From the NCBI RefSeq assembly GCF_003574625.1, contig NZ_QNUJ01000013.1, positions 1-64,000 of the forward strand: a stretch of DNA of 64,000 bases. Reading direction: 5' to 3'. The translations under genes were made by a program, and so were the position numbers. The DNA is from Shinella zoogloeoides (lineage in GTDB: Bacteria > Pseudomonadota > Alphaproteobacteria > Rhizobiales > Rhizobiaceae). Shown here in pieces: positions 44,734-56,168 of the stretch. The stretch's first letter is position 1. Every line of letters begins with the position of its first letter. Under the pieces are notes generated by a model, which was not told the DNA's origin, made no database searches, and saw nothing but the letters and a program-made list of their open reading frames with translations.

Positions 44734-45162
44734 TTATGCGGCTACTCCCATTGTTGCGGTGGAGGCCGTGGAGAGGCGTTTGGGTTCGGAGCTACCCTTG
44801 CCTACCTCGCCCCCGTCTTGCGCGTCCTTGACGCCTACGGAGTCAGGGAATGCCTTATATCGGACGGGATGAAGGGAGCGGGTCTCGCTTTCGACCACGT
44901 TGGTCCCGGCCCATGCCGCCAGAGTCCGGTCGCGACGGAAGACAGGGATGAAGCCTTCCCGGTCCAACGCCTTGCGGATGATGTGGACGCGCTCCTGCGG
45001 GTCGTGGCCTTGCTCGATCAGCTTTCGGCAGATTACCGGGATAGGACTCTTGGTGGTCCCCTTCTTGTGCAAGTCGGAATGCCCTGCGGTGGTGTCGCCT
45101 TTAACATGGCGAGCGGCATACGAGCCGATGAGTTCGATTGTGATGGTGGTGGCGGTGTTCAA
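44734..45162 (-). CDS. Hypothetical first gene of the virion-type operon (142 aa)
   Basis: I take TTG at 45162 (AAAGGTATCC upstream) as the start, giving LNTATTITIELIGSYAARHV ... SPIPVICRKLIEQGHDPQER. A basic helical core (VHIIRKALDREGFIPVFRRD) is followed by a disordered acidic tail. No known domain is recognised. It is the head of a compact operon with the gp13-like gene. A role as a regulator, such as a recombination directionality factor, is possible only by position and basic charge. Confidence 0.45.
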   Translation of the reverse strand: MNTATTITIELIGSYAARHVKGDTTAGHSDLHKKGTTKSPIPVICRKLIEQGHDPQERVHIIRKALDREGFIPVFRRDRTLAAWAGTNVVESETRSLHPVRYKAFPDSVGVKDAQDGGEVGKGSSEPKRLSTASTATMGVAA

Positions 45163-46054
45163 ATCTGGATACCTTTGCCAGTGGTCGGGCGGTTGCCCGG
45201 CGAAAGTGCGCGTGGTGCCGAAGGCACGGTGACGCGATGGGACGCCCGGGGGTGAAGCCGGGGCGGATGGGGTGATGAGATGGCGGTGGATTGGTCGGCT
45301 GGAAAAGTCAGCCGTGGAGAGCCGCGAGGGCCTCTCGGGTGTCATCGGTCACGGAAGACGACGAACGCGATAAATCGCTCCTACCGCAACAGAAAGGGCG
45401 TAGGTCTGGTGGCGCTGGAGGATGCAAGATTGGGAGGGACACCAAGGATGCCGCCGAGATCAAGCAAAGCACACCGCCGGGAGGCCTGAGCGATCTACAA
45501 GGCAGCATCCTTGGACCGTATGTCGTGGGAGGGCGACTATGAAGAAGGAGATGGAAGGTTCACTGAAGGGAACCGGGAGGTACTCAGTGACACCCTAAGA
45601 AGAATACTTCTTCATAACCTTCATTAAAAACCAAAAGAAACCCTAAGTGTAACTTAGAGTTAGATAGGGTAGACTGAATACTAAACTCAGGTCAAGAGGA
45701 TTTTGTCTCCAGCGAAGCAAATACCCTGTCTTCTCTGCCATCCAAACCCCATCGGTTGTTCGAAGTTTTTCGTTCGTATGTGCAGTATTGAGGGGGTAAT
45801 GCCTGTCGTCTTTAGGATCACTGAGCATCATCGCCGGTCTCGGAGGGCAATCTACCGGCCACCTGCCGAACCCCGCTGAAACGCCGTCACCGCAACAGAA
45901 CGAACGCGGGTCTGGTGGAGACGGAAGGTGGCCCCGTGGGTGAACCGGCGGGGGCCGAAAGGTGGCTCGGCGTGTACTATATGCAGGGGTAATTCCCACA
46001 GACCCGTGGATGTTCTCTATATGAGCACTTAATTCCGGGACTGCGGTTGTAGGC
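45163..46054. other. Gene-poor zone of the element with direct repeats and hairpins
   Basis: About 890 bases hold no convincing gene. A 30-base motif starting ACCGCAACAGAA and ending GGTCTGGTGG occurs at 45383-45412 and 45889-45918 with 25 of 30 identities. The AT-rich stretch 45590-45700 holds AAGAAG-AATA-CTTCTT (45597-45612) and CTAAGT-GTA-ACTTAG hairpins. Open frames here change character along their length. It may hold phage promoters, an origin, or operon control sites. Confidence 0.45.
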
Positions 46055-47593
46055 TCAGGTAGTATCGTCGCTCCGCTCAAAATCGCTATCGCCGCTGTAG
46101 TCGAAGACAAGATTGTGAGGAAGCCGCCGCCCCCTGAGGTGTACGTGGGCACCGTTTATGTCACCATCGATGTACGGTTCCATCACGATCTTGTCGACAA
46201 CGGAAGCAATCAGATTCCTTAGGGCTGGCCTATCGTTCATCCGCATGGCCTGAGCCCCCTTCAACGCCGTCGCGATACCCGCCACCTGGGAAGCCGCCTC
46301 GCTCTCCGCAGCGGCATCTTCGGACAATTCAACCAGACGCGCCCTCAGGGCGTCAGCGTCCTTGGAGAGCTTGTCAGCGGCCATCCGAAACGAACGCTGG
46401 TTCTCCGGCGTTTCCGCCTCAATGGACATCTGGATGGCGTTCTCTCGTCTAGCGTTCAGCGCCTCCAGGCGCTCCACCAGGGCGTCCCGCTCGCTTGGCT
46501 CGGGGCTGCTCCCAGGTGCCTCAACGGACCTCGCCAGGATGCCCCCGAGTCCCCCGACGAACTTCTCTTCGAAGAAGTCATAAGGCCAGTTTCGAGCGGT
46601 GCACTCGTTCCGGGCTGTCGCCCTATGGGAGCAAACCGCATACCTGTACCGCTTCCATCCGCTGCTCGTGGTCGTGACGTTCATCGGCCCACCACACCCG
46701 CCACAGATGAGGAGCCGAGGAAAGAGATTGGCATCCGTTGATGCCTGGGGGTTCCGCCTCTGCCGCCGCGCCCGATTGCTGATGGCAAGCGAGGTGGTCT
46801 CTGAAATCAGAGCCGGGAAATAGTTCGGTTGCTCATGACCCTTGATCACCAAGGTTCCGTAGGCTTCCTTGGATTTGAGGACATCTTGAACCATGCTCCG
46901 TCCCCAGGTGCCCCCGCGAGAACTCGGGATGCCCTTCTCGTTGATAAGGCGGGTGATTGCACTAGCGCCATACCCCGCCGCCGCAAGCCTGAAAATCTCA
47001 CGGGCATCATCGGCACGGGCGTTGAACTCCTGGGTGTCCCTGTCGATCCAGAACGGCACCTTGCTTATCGGCACACGTTCGCCGGAGGCAATGCGGCTAA
47101 TTCTGTTGCTCCAGGACTCTTTCAGCCGGACACTCTTCTTCCGGCTCTCGTCATGCGCAAGTTGCATGCTGACAAGTGAGGGGACCAGGAGCATCGGGTT
47201 TTCGCGGTACTTCGCGTCAGTGTGGATCGCCTCGTCCTGGAGGGTGACGATGATCAGGCCTGTCTTGAGAACCTCCAGGAAAATCGGCAAGACGTCCATC
47301 GGGTTCAACCGGGAGAAGCGGTCCATGTTCTCAATGAGAAGCACGAGATCGGCGGAGAGAGCGCCGGAGCGGATGCCGTTCAGGAACGCCCCAAGACCGG
47401 CCTCAAGGTTGCTCCCGGAAAACGCGCTAACACCCTCATCGACAATCTGGCGATCAAGCACCATCCCGGCCTTTGCCGCATACTCGGTGGCAATCTTGGT
47501 CTGGCGAGCGGACGAACTCCCACGCGATTGACGCCCTGAGGACCACCGGGCATAGGACACGGCGGTTTTGCCGGATAGCTCTGAGATATGCAT
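46055..47593 (-). CDS. int: Large serine recombinase (integrase) of the element
   Basis: The 512-aa protein has the resolvase/invertase catalytic domain with VSYARWSSGRQSRGSS (nucleophile Ser 18 or 19) and DLVLLIENMDRFSR. The recombinase domain follows (AITRLINEKGIPSSRGGTWG), then a zinc ribbon (LLICGGCGGPM ... CSHRATARNEC) and a coiled-coil segment near 370-430. Large serine integrases join attB and attP without host factors, and need a directionality factor for excision. The gene is next to attR, as usual. ATG at 47593 with GAGGT six bases before. Confidence 0.93.
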   Translation of the reverse strand: MHISELSGKTAVSYARWSSGRQSRGSSSARQTKIATEYAAKAGMVLDRQIVDEGVSAFSGSNLEAGLGAFLNGIRSGALSADLVLLIENMDRFSRLNPMDVLPIFLEVLKTGLIIVTLQDEAIHTDAKYRENPMLLVPSLVSMQLAHDESRKKSVRLKESWSNRISRIASGERVPISKVPFWIDRDTQEFNARADDAREIFRLAAAGYGASAITRLINEKGIPSSRGGTWGRSMVQDVLKSKEAYGTLVIKGHEQPNYFPALISETTSLAISNRARRQRRNPQASTDANLFPRLLICGGCGGPMNVTTTSSGWKRYRYAVCSHRATARNECTARNWPYDFFEEKFVGGLGGILARSVEAPGSSPEPSERDALVERLEALNARRENAIQMSIEAETPENQRSFRMAADKLSKDADALRARLVELSEDAAAESEAASQVAGIATALKGAQAMRMNDRPALRNLIASVVDKIVMEPYIDGDINGAHVHLRGRRLPHNLVFDYSGDSDFERSDDTT

Positions 47594-47623
47594 GAGGTCA
47601 CCTCGCGAAGCACTGAGACCTCA
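47593..47623 (-). promoter_or_regulatory. Inverted repeat at the integrase start
   Basis: TGAGGTC (47593-47599) and GACCTCA (47617-47623) are perfect reverse complements. The local GAGGT-C-ACCTC palindrome (47594-47604) includes the integrase Shine-Dalgarno. It could be an operator or an mRNA fold that hides the ribosome site. Confidence 0.45.
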
Positions 47624-47633
47624 GCGATAGCGC

Positions 47634-47669
47634 TTTGTGTACTGTCTTTCAAGGCAAGCCGTATCCGCC
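47634..47669. other. attR of the integrative element
   Basis: The element arm TTTGTGTACTGT (47634-47645) is followed by CTTTCAAGGCA, the core CAAGCCGT (47655-47662) and the dprA half AGCCGTATCCGCC (47657-47669). The dprA halves of attL and attR together give a dyad with GGCGG and CCGCC arms centred on the same AA dinucleotide as the element dyad. Confidence 0.85.
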
Positions 47670-48258
47670 GGAAAACATCGGCCTGCTGGAGGAACTGACG
47701 GACGGACAGGGCCTTGCCGTCAGCGAAATGCCCTTCGGCTGGGAGCCGCGGGCGCGGGACTTTCCCCGCCGCAACCGGCTGATCGCCGGCATGGCGCTCG
47801 GGCTGGTGGTCGTGGAGGCGGCGGTGCGCTCCGGCTCGCTGATCACGGCGCGCAACGCGGCCGATTTCGGCCGGCTGGTCTTCGCGGTGCCCGGCTCGCC
47901 GCTCGATCCGCGCTGCGAAGGCACCAACGGCCTGCTCAAGGACGGCGCGACCATCACCACGACGCCGGAGGATGTGCTGGAGGCCCTGCGGCCGCTGTCG
48001 GAGCCGGACCTCTTCACCCCCCGCCCCGGCGCCGGCGAGCCGGCGGAGGACGCCGCGCCCGGCCTGCGGCTGCCGCCGAGCGACGGGGAGCGTGACCGTA
48101 TCGCGGATGCGCTGAGCCAAGTGCCCGCCGAGATCGACGAGATCATCCGCCACACCGGCATTCCGGCCGCGACGGTCTATCTCGTCCTTCTAGAACTTGA
48201 CCTTGCCGGCCGGCTTCAGCGGCATGTCGGCGGCGGCGTCTCGCTGAACCTTGAATGA
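47657..48258 (+). pseudogene. dprA: dprA 3' fragment
   Basis: This carries the rest of DprA: YPPENIGLLEELTDGQGLAV, RRNRLIAGMALGLVVVEAAV, SGSLITARNAADFGRLVFAV and PGSPLDPRCEGTNGLLKDGA, then a linker and the C-terminal winged-helix domain (IDEIIRHTGIPAATVYLVLL). It has no promoter or start of its own that I can support; an in-frame start just inside attR would give a fragment lacking the first Rossmann strands. It is intact in frame, so excision would restore dprA. Confidence 0.92.
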
Positions 48259-48444
48259 CAGCGGGCGCAACCCCGCCAGGATATCGCCCGCCTCCATATA
48301 GGCCATCTCGATGAAATAGCGCAGGACGTCCGCACCCTCGTTGTTCACGACGGTGCGCAACTCGCCCAGCATCTGGCGGCTGTAGGCGATGTTCTCCTCT
48401 GCCGTATGCGGCGGAAGCGCAGGTCTGGTGGGTTTCGAGTTCAT
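48190..48444 (-). CDS. Small conserved hypothetical protein overlapping the dprA end
   Basis: The 84-aa protein MNSKPTRPALPPHTAEENIA ... YSRQMLGELRTVVNNEGADV is mostly helical with a basic C-terminus (PLKPAGKVKF). It lies between dprA and topA on the opposite strand, and its last 69 bases overlap the dprA 3' end. A hypothetical gene of this position exists in Sinorhizobium as I recall. I chose the ATG at 48444; upstream codons include a second possible start. Confidence 0.7.
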   Translation of the reverse strand: MNSKPTRPALPPHTAEENIAYSRQMLGELRTVVNNEGADVLRYFIEMAYMEAGDILAGLRPLSFKVQRDAAADMPLKPAGKVKF

Positions 48445-48483
48445 GGCTTTCCCGTTGTGCCTACGTTTCGGAATCACCGAAAG

Positions 48484-48573
48484 GTTGCAATTCCTCTCCC
48501 TAGGAAACGATACAACGATTATTTATAATTGCAACACCACAATAATCTCGTATTGGTTGCATCTCGTTGCATT
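48484..48573. promoter_or_regulatory. AT-rich region with four GTTGCA boxes upstream of topA
   Basis: GTTGCAATT (48484-48492) and AATTGCAAC (48527-48535) are a 9-bp perfect inverted repeat. Two more GTTGCAT boxes follow in direct orientation at 48556-48562 and 48566-48573. The stretch is much richer in A/T than its surroundings. It lies between divergent genes and probably binds a regulator of topA, the small gene, or both. Confidence 0.5.
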
Positions 48574-48697
48574 CGACTAATTTCAACCCTACCTCTTGAC
48601 CCGAACGCTTTCCCTGTTCATGTCGAGACACGACTTTCCGGCGGATAAACGCCCTTTCGCCGCGCATCCAACCCTGCGGCGCCCGGTATCAGAGAAA

Positions 48698-51361
<2,664 letters not shown>

Positions 51362-51365
51362 GGCC

Positions 51366-53717
51366 ATGACGAAGGAACCACGCAGCCGGGCAGGACACGA
51401 AAGACGGCCCGGCCGCGCGGGCCGTGACCTGCCGCCTGCCGACAATGCCCCGATCATCCACGGCGCCGTCCCGCCGCGCGACGTGCTGCTGCGCTTCATT
51501 GCCGAGCACCCAGAGCAGGCCTCCAAGCGTGAACTCGCCAAGGCCTTCGGCCTGAAGGGCGAGGCGCGTGTGGAACTGAAGGCGCTGCTGAAATCCTTCG
51601 AGGAAGACGGCCTCTTGGAAAAGCGCCGCAAGTCGCTGGTGCGGCCGGGCGCCCTGCCCCCCGTCACCGTTCTCGACATTACCACGCGCGACGTCGACGG
51701 CGAGCTGATCGGCCGCCCGGCCGAATGGCTCGACGATGCGGGCGTTGCGCCTGCCGTGCTGATCCGCCAGTCGAGCGGACCGCGCAAGGACAAGGCGCCG
51801 GTGGCCGGCCTCGGCGACCGGGTGCTGGCGAAGATCTTCCCCGCCAAGGAACGCGGCGGGCCGGCCTATACGGGCCGTGTCATCAAGGTCCTCGACAAGA
51901 AGAAGAATTCCGGCATGGGCGTCTTCCGCTCCATGACGGGCGGCGGCGGGCGCATCATGCCCATCGACCGGCGCGGCGAGGAGATGGAGGTCGACGCCGA
52001 GTTTACGGCGGGCGCCAAGGACGGCGACCTCGTGGAGATCGATGTCGTGCGCATGGGCCGCTATGGCCTGCCGCGCGCGCAGATCAAGGGCGTGGTCGGC
52101 TCCGTCGCCTCGGAAAAGGCGATCTCGATGATCGCCATCCACGCCCACGGCATTCCCTATATCTTTCCCGATGCCGTCATCCGCGAGGCGGAGGCTGCCG
52201 GTCCCGCCACCATGTCGCATCGCGAGGACTGGCGGAGCCTGCCGCTCATCACCATCGACCCCGCCGACGCCAAGGACCATGACGACGCGGTCTTCGCCGA
52301 GCCGGACACCTCGCCCGACAATCCGGGCGGCGTGATCGTCACGGTCGCCATTGCCGATGTCAGCTACTATGTCCGCCCGAAATCGGCGCTCGACCGCGAG
52401 GCGCTGAAGCGCGGCAACTCGGTCTATTTCCCGGACCGCGTGGTGCCGATGCTGCCGGAGCGCATCTCGAACGACCTCTGCTCGCTGAAGGAAGGCGTCG
52501 ACCGCCCGGCGCTCGCCGTGCGCATGGTCTTCTCGCATGAGGGGCGGAAGGCGAGCCACACCTTCCACCGCATCATGATGAAGAGCGCGGCCAAGCTCTC
52601 CTACCAGCAGGCGCAGGCCGCCATCGACGGCGCGCCGGACGACAAGACCGGCCCGATCCTCGAAACGATCCTGAAGCCGCTCTGGCAGGCCTACCGCATC
52701 ATGACGGTCGGCCGGAACCGTCGCCAGCCGCTCGAACTCGACATGCCGGAGCGCAAGATCCTCCTGAAGGAGGACGGCACCGTGGACCGGGTCGTCGTGC
52801 CGCCGCGGCTCGATGCGCACAAGCTCATCGAGGAGATGATGATCCAGGCCAACGTCGCGGCTGCCGAGACGCTGGAGAAGAAGAAACAGGCCCTCGTCTA
52901 CCGCGTGCACGACGCCCCCTCGCTCGCCAAGCAGGAGGTGCTGCGCGAGTTCCTGCAGACGCTCGACATCTCGCTGGTCAAGGGCGGCAACATGCGCTCC
53001 AACCATTTCAACGGCATCCTCGCCAAGGCCAAGGACAAGCCGTTCGAGCAGATGGTCAATGAAATGGTGCTGCGCTCGCAGAGCCAGGCGATCTACAGCC
53101 CGGAGAATATCGGCCATTTCGGCCTGAACCTCATGAAATACGCCCATTTCACCTCGCCGATCCGCCGCTATGCGGACCTGATTGTGCACCGGGCGCTGGT
53201 CGGCTCGCTCGGCCTCGGCGAAGGCGGCATCACGCCGGACGAAGAAGCCGTGCTCGACGATATCGCGGCGGAAATCTCCACCTTCGAGCGCCGCGCCATG
53301 GCGGCCGAGCGCGATACGGTCGACCGGCTGATCGCCCATCACCTTGCCGGCCGCATCGGCGAGGAATTCGACGGCCGCGTTTCCGGCGTCACCAAGGCGG
53401 GACTTTTTGTCACCCTGCCGGAGTATGGCGCCGACGGTTTCGTGCCTATATCCCTGCTCGGACGCGACTACTACATCTACGACGAGGCCCATCAGGCGCT
53501 TTCCGGCGAAAAGACCGGGCTCGGCTACCGTCTCGGGGATGAAGTGCGTGTGAGGCTCGCGGAAGCGGTGCCGCTCGCCGGTTCGCTCCGGTTCGACGTG
53601 ATCAGCGAGGGACGCAAGATGCCGACGGCGGTGCGCTCCTTCCACAAGTCGGGCCGGCGCAAGGCTGGCGCGCCGAGACGCCAGCCGGGCACGCGCCCGC
53701 CCCGCGGCAAACGCTAG
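51366..53717 (+). CDS. rnr: Ribonuclease R
   Basis: The 783-aa RNB-family 3'-5' exoribonuclease degrades structured RNA and defective tRNA/rRNA. It has an N-terminal helix-turn-helix (HPEQASKRELAKAFGLKGEA), cold-shock domains, the RNB catalytic motif LITIDPADAKDHDDAVFAEP (three metal-binding Asp), FTSPIRRYADLIVHRAL, and a C-terminal S1 domain (GEEFDGRVSGVTKAGLFVTL) with a basic tail. It is transcribed with topA. Confidence 0.95.
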   Translation: MTKEPRSRAGHERRPGRAGRDLPPADNAPIIHGAVPPRDVLLRFIAEHPEQASKRELAKAFGLKGEARVELKALLKSFEEDGLLEKRRKSLVRPGALPPVTVLDITTRDVDGELIGRPAEWLDDAGVAPAVLIRQSSGPRKDKAPVAGLGDRVLAKIFPAKERGGPAYTGRVIKVLDKKKNSGMGVFRSMTGGGGRIMPIDRRGEEMEVDAEFTAGAKDGDLVEIDVVRMGRYGLPRAQIKGVVGSVASEKAISMIAIHAHGIPYIFPDAVIREAEAAGPATMSHREDWRSLPLITIDPADAKDHDDAVFAEPDTSPDNPGGVIVTVAIADVSYYVRPKSALDREALKRGNSVYFPDRVVPMLPERISNDLCSLKEGVDRPALAVRMVFSHEGRKASHTFHRIMMKSAAKLSYQQAQAAIDGAPDDKTGPILETILKPLWQAYRIMTVGRNRRQPLELDMPERKILLKEDGTVDRVVVPPRLDAHKLIEEMMIQANVAAAETLEKKKQALVYRVHDAPSLAKQEVLREFLQTLDISLVKGGNMRSNHFNGILAKAKDKPFEQMVNEMVLRSQSQAIYSPENIGHFGLNLMKYAHFTSPIRRYADLIVHRALVGSLGLGEGGITPDEEAVLDDIAAEISTFERRAMAAERDTVDRLIAHHLAGRIGEEFDGRVSGVTKAGLFVTLPEYGADGFVPISLLGRDYYIYDEAHQALSGEKTGLGYRLGDEVRVRLAEAVPLAGSLRFDVISEGRKMPTAVRSFHKSGRRKAGAPRRQPGTRPPRGKR

Positions 53718-53746
53718 GCCATACAGCGGCCGGCAGGAGACACGAC

Positions 53747-54217
53747 ATGCAGACGAACGAAACCGACGGCAGCACACAGCATTTCGGCGACATGCCGGCC
53801 ACTGCCCCCGCCGAGCGCCCGCTCGGGCGCGCCATCAAGCGCGGCATGCTGAACCGCTGCCCGGCCTGCGGCACCGGCAAGCTTTTCCGCTCCTACGTCA
53901 AGCCGGTCGATCATTGCGCCGCCTGCGGCGAGGACTACACACACCAGCGCGCCGACGACCTGCCGCCCTATCTCGTCATCACCATCGTCGGCCATATCGT
54001 CGTCGGCGGCTACATGGCGACGGACCTCATCTGGCCGCTCAGCACCTGGCAGCACCTCGCGATCTGGACACCGATCACGCTCATCCTGTCCCTCCTCCTG
54101 CTGCAGCCCATCAAGGGCGGCGCCATCGGCCTGCAATGGGCGCTGAAGATGCACGGCTTCGGCGACAAGCGGGAGGAAGCGGAAGAATCGCCCGCCTACG
54201 GCGACAGAACCGCATGA
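53747..54217 (+). CDS. DUF983 membrane protein
   Basis: The 156-aa protein has a four-cysteine zinc-ribbon-like segment (MLNRCPACGTGKLFRSYVKP ... CAACGEDY) followed by two membrane helices (YLVITIVGHIVVGGYMATDL and IWTPITLILSLLLLQPIKG). DUF983 proteins are found across alphaproteobacteria and have no established role. CAGGAG precedes the ATG. Its stop overlaps the Nudix start in ATGA. Confidence 0.88.
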   Translation: MQTNETDGSTQHFGDMPATAPAERPLGRAIKRGMLNRCPACGTGKLFRSYVKPVDHCAACGEDYTHQRADDLPPYLVITIVGHIVVGGYMATDLIWPLSTWQHLAIWTPITLILSLLLLQPIKGGAIGLQWALKMHGFGDKREEAEESPAYGDRTA

Positions 54218-54876
54218 CTGCGGTCCGGCCCGTCGATGCAGCCTCCATCCTGCTTCTCGATCGGTCGGGCGGCGGAATACGCGTGCTGGTCGGCCGGCGC
54301 AGCAGCCGGCATGTCTTCATGCCGGACGTCTATGTCTTTCCCGGCGGTCGGCGCGATGCGACGGACCGCCTGGTTCCCGTCTCCGGTCCGCTGAACCCGC
54401 TCGCCTACGAGCGGCTTTCGCTGCGGACCGGCACGCGATGTTCCGATTCGCGCCTGCGCGCCCTCGGCGTGGCGGCGCTGCGCGAACTCTACGAGGAGGC
54501 CGGCATCGCCGTCGGCCGCCCGCTGGACGCCGTGGCCGGGGGCGACCTCCCCTTCCGGCCGGACCTTTCCAACCTGCGCTTCCTCGCCCGCGCCATCACG
54601 CCCGCCGGCATGGTGCGGCGTTTCGATACCCGCTTTTTCACGTTCTTCACCGACGAAGCCGGCATCGATCCGGCCGGCGCGACCGCAAGCCACGAGCTGG
54701 AAGACGTGCAATGGATCGATATTTTTGATCACGGGGGCATCGATATGCCCGACATAACCGTATTGATCCTTGAAGAGCTTCGAAAAAGCATTCAGGAAGA
54801 CAAGTCTTTACCCTTCGGGAGAGCCGCACCGCTGTACTACACCCAGCGCGGGCGCTTCCTGCGGGACCTGCTTTGA
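54214..54876 (+). CDS. Nudix hydrolase
   Basis: The 220-aa protein carries most of the Nudix box, with LGVAALRELYEEAGIAVG giving REL-x-EEAGI, preceded by PDVYVFPGGRRDATDR. Nudix enzymes cleave nucleoside diphosphates linked to another group; the CoA-pyrophosphatase-like or ADP-ribose type cannot be chosen from sequence. Translation is coupled to DUF983 by the ATGA overlap. Confidence 0.87.
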   Translation: MTAVRPVDAASILLLDRSGGGIRVLVGRRSSRHVFMPDVYVFPGGRRDATDRLVPVSGPLNPLAYERLSLRTGTRCSDSRLRALGVAALRELYEEAGIAVGRPLDAVAGGDLPFRPDLSNLRFLARAITPAGMVRRFDTRFFTFFTDEAGIDPAGATASHELEDVQWIDIFDHGGIDMPDITVLILEELRKSIQEDKSLPFGRAAPLYYTQRGRFLRDLL

Positions 54877-54889
54877 GGATCGATTGCAT

Positions 54890-56074
54890 ATGACGCAGCC
54901 GCAATCCGGCACAACCGGCCCGGTGGAGCACATTCACCGGCGGTCTCTCATTGCAGCCATCGCGGCCATTTCCGCAGTCGGCATCGCCATGGGCCTCGGT
55001 CTCCCGCTGCTCTCCATCATCATGGAAAAGCGCGGCATCTCTTCCACGATGATCGGCATCAATTCCGCCATGGCCGGCATCGCCGCCATGGCCGCCGCGC
55101 CCTTCACGACGCGCCTTGCGCATGACTGGGGCACCTCCACGACCATGCTCGGCGCGATCCTGCTCGCCGCCGTCAGCGGCCTCGGCTTCTATTACATCGA
55201 GAATTTCTGGCTCTGGTTCCCGCTGCGCCTCGTCTTCCACGGCGCGACGACCATGCTCTTCATCCTCTCCGAGTTCTGGATCAACGCGGCGGCGCCGCCG
55301 CGCCGGCGCGGGCTGGTGCTCGGCATCTATGCGACCGTGCTGTCGCTCGGCTTTGCGACGGGCCCCCTCATCTTCTCTTTGATCGGCAGCGACGGGGTGC
55401 TGCCCTTCGCGCTCGGGGCCGCGATCATCCTGCTCGCCGCCGTTCCCATCTTCATCGCGCGCGGCGAGAGCCCGATCATCGACGAGAAGCCGGAGCTGCA
55501 TTTCATGCGCTACATCCTTCTCGTGCCGACGGCGACGGCGGCGGTCTTCATCTTCGGCGCGGTGCAGGTGGGCGGGCTCTCGCTGCTGCCGATCTACGGC
55601 ACGCGCGCCGGCTTCACCGAATCGCAGGCCGCCCTGCTGCTCACCGTCATGGGCATCGGCAACATGGCCTTCCAGATCCCGCTCGGCATGCTTTCCGACC
55701 GCATGCGGGACCGCCGGAGCCTCCTGACGATCATGGCCGCCATCGGCCTCGTCGGCGCGCTCTCGCTGCCCGTCATCTCGCACAACTGGCTGCTGATGGC
55801 GGCGGTGCTGCTCGTGTGGGGCGGCTGCGTGGCGGGCCTCTACACGATCGGCCTCAGCCATCTCGGCTCCCGCCTCACCGGCGCGGATCTCGCCGCCGCC
55901 AACGCCGCCTTCATCTTCTGCTATGCGGTCGGCACGGTGGTCGGGCCGCAGGCGATCGGCGCGGCGATGGATGTCGGCGGCAATGACGGCTTTGCCTGGG
56001 CGATCGTCGGTTTCTTCGGCCTTTACCTGGTACTTTCTCTGGTGCGGATGGTTTTCCGACCGAAACGGGCTTGA
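54890..56074 (+). CDS. Major facilitator superfamily transporter
   Basis: The 394-aa inner-membrane protein has twelve hydrophobic helices with the MFS loop motif after helix 2 ([13 protein letters not shown]) and a second in [14 protein letters not shown] between helices 8 and 9. It resembles the YcaD-like sugar/drug family. The ATG at 54890 is preferred because the N-terminus ([20 protein letters not shown]) leads directly into helix 1. Substrate unknown. It closes the DUF983-Nudix-MFS group. Confidence 0.9.
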   Translation: MTQPQSGTTGPVEHIHRRSLIAAIAAISAVGIAMGLGLPLLSIIMEKRGISSTMIGINSAMAGIAAMAAAPFTTRLAHDWGTSTTMLGAILLAAVSGLGFYYIENFWLWFPLRLVFHGATTMLFILSEFWINAAAPPRRRGLVLGIYATVLSLGFATGPLIFSLIGSDGVLPFALGAAIILLAAVPIFIARGESPIIDEKPELHFMRYILLVPTATAAVFIFGAVQVGGLSLLPIYGTRAGFTESQAALLLTVMGIGNMAFQIPLGMLSDRMRDRRSLLTIMAAIGLVGALSLPVISHNWLLMAAVLLVWGGCVAGLYTIGLSHLGSRLTGADLAAANAAFIFCYAVGTVVGPQAIGAAMDVGGNDGFAWAIVGFFGLYLVLSLVRMVFRPKRA

Positions 56075-56168
56075 CTTTTCGGGCGCGATTTGTAGTTTCC
56101 GGCCAGATTTAAAGCCGTGGAACAGAATGGCTGTCCGCGGCTTCGTTTTTCATAAAGGCAGGACGACC

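Larger units (their letters stand above)
40190..47656. mobile_element. 7,467-bp serine-integrase element inserted in dprA
   Basis: The element is bounded by the 8-bp core CAAGCCGT at 40188-40195 and 47655-47662. Removing 40190-47656 rejoins dprA in frame. Base composition and codon use in most of it differ from the GC-rich host genes. Contents from left: an OLD-family nuclease gene (+), then on the minus strand a membrane protein, a virion-type operon, a non-coding zone and a large serine integrase next to attR. There is no replication, packaging or conjugation gene, so it is either a satellite-like integrative element or a decayed prophage. Confidence 0.92.

Noticed and set aside
45643-46152. 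Minus-strand frame of 169 codons near the integrase end
   Set aside because: Pro/Ser-rich, overlaps the integrase 3' end, covers the repeat and AT-rich hairpins, and shows no domain.
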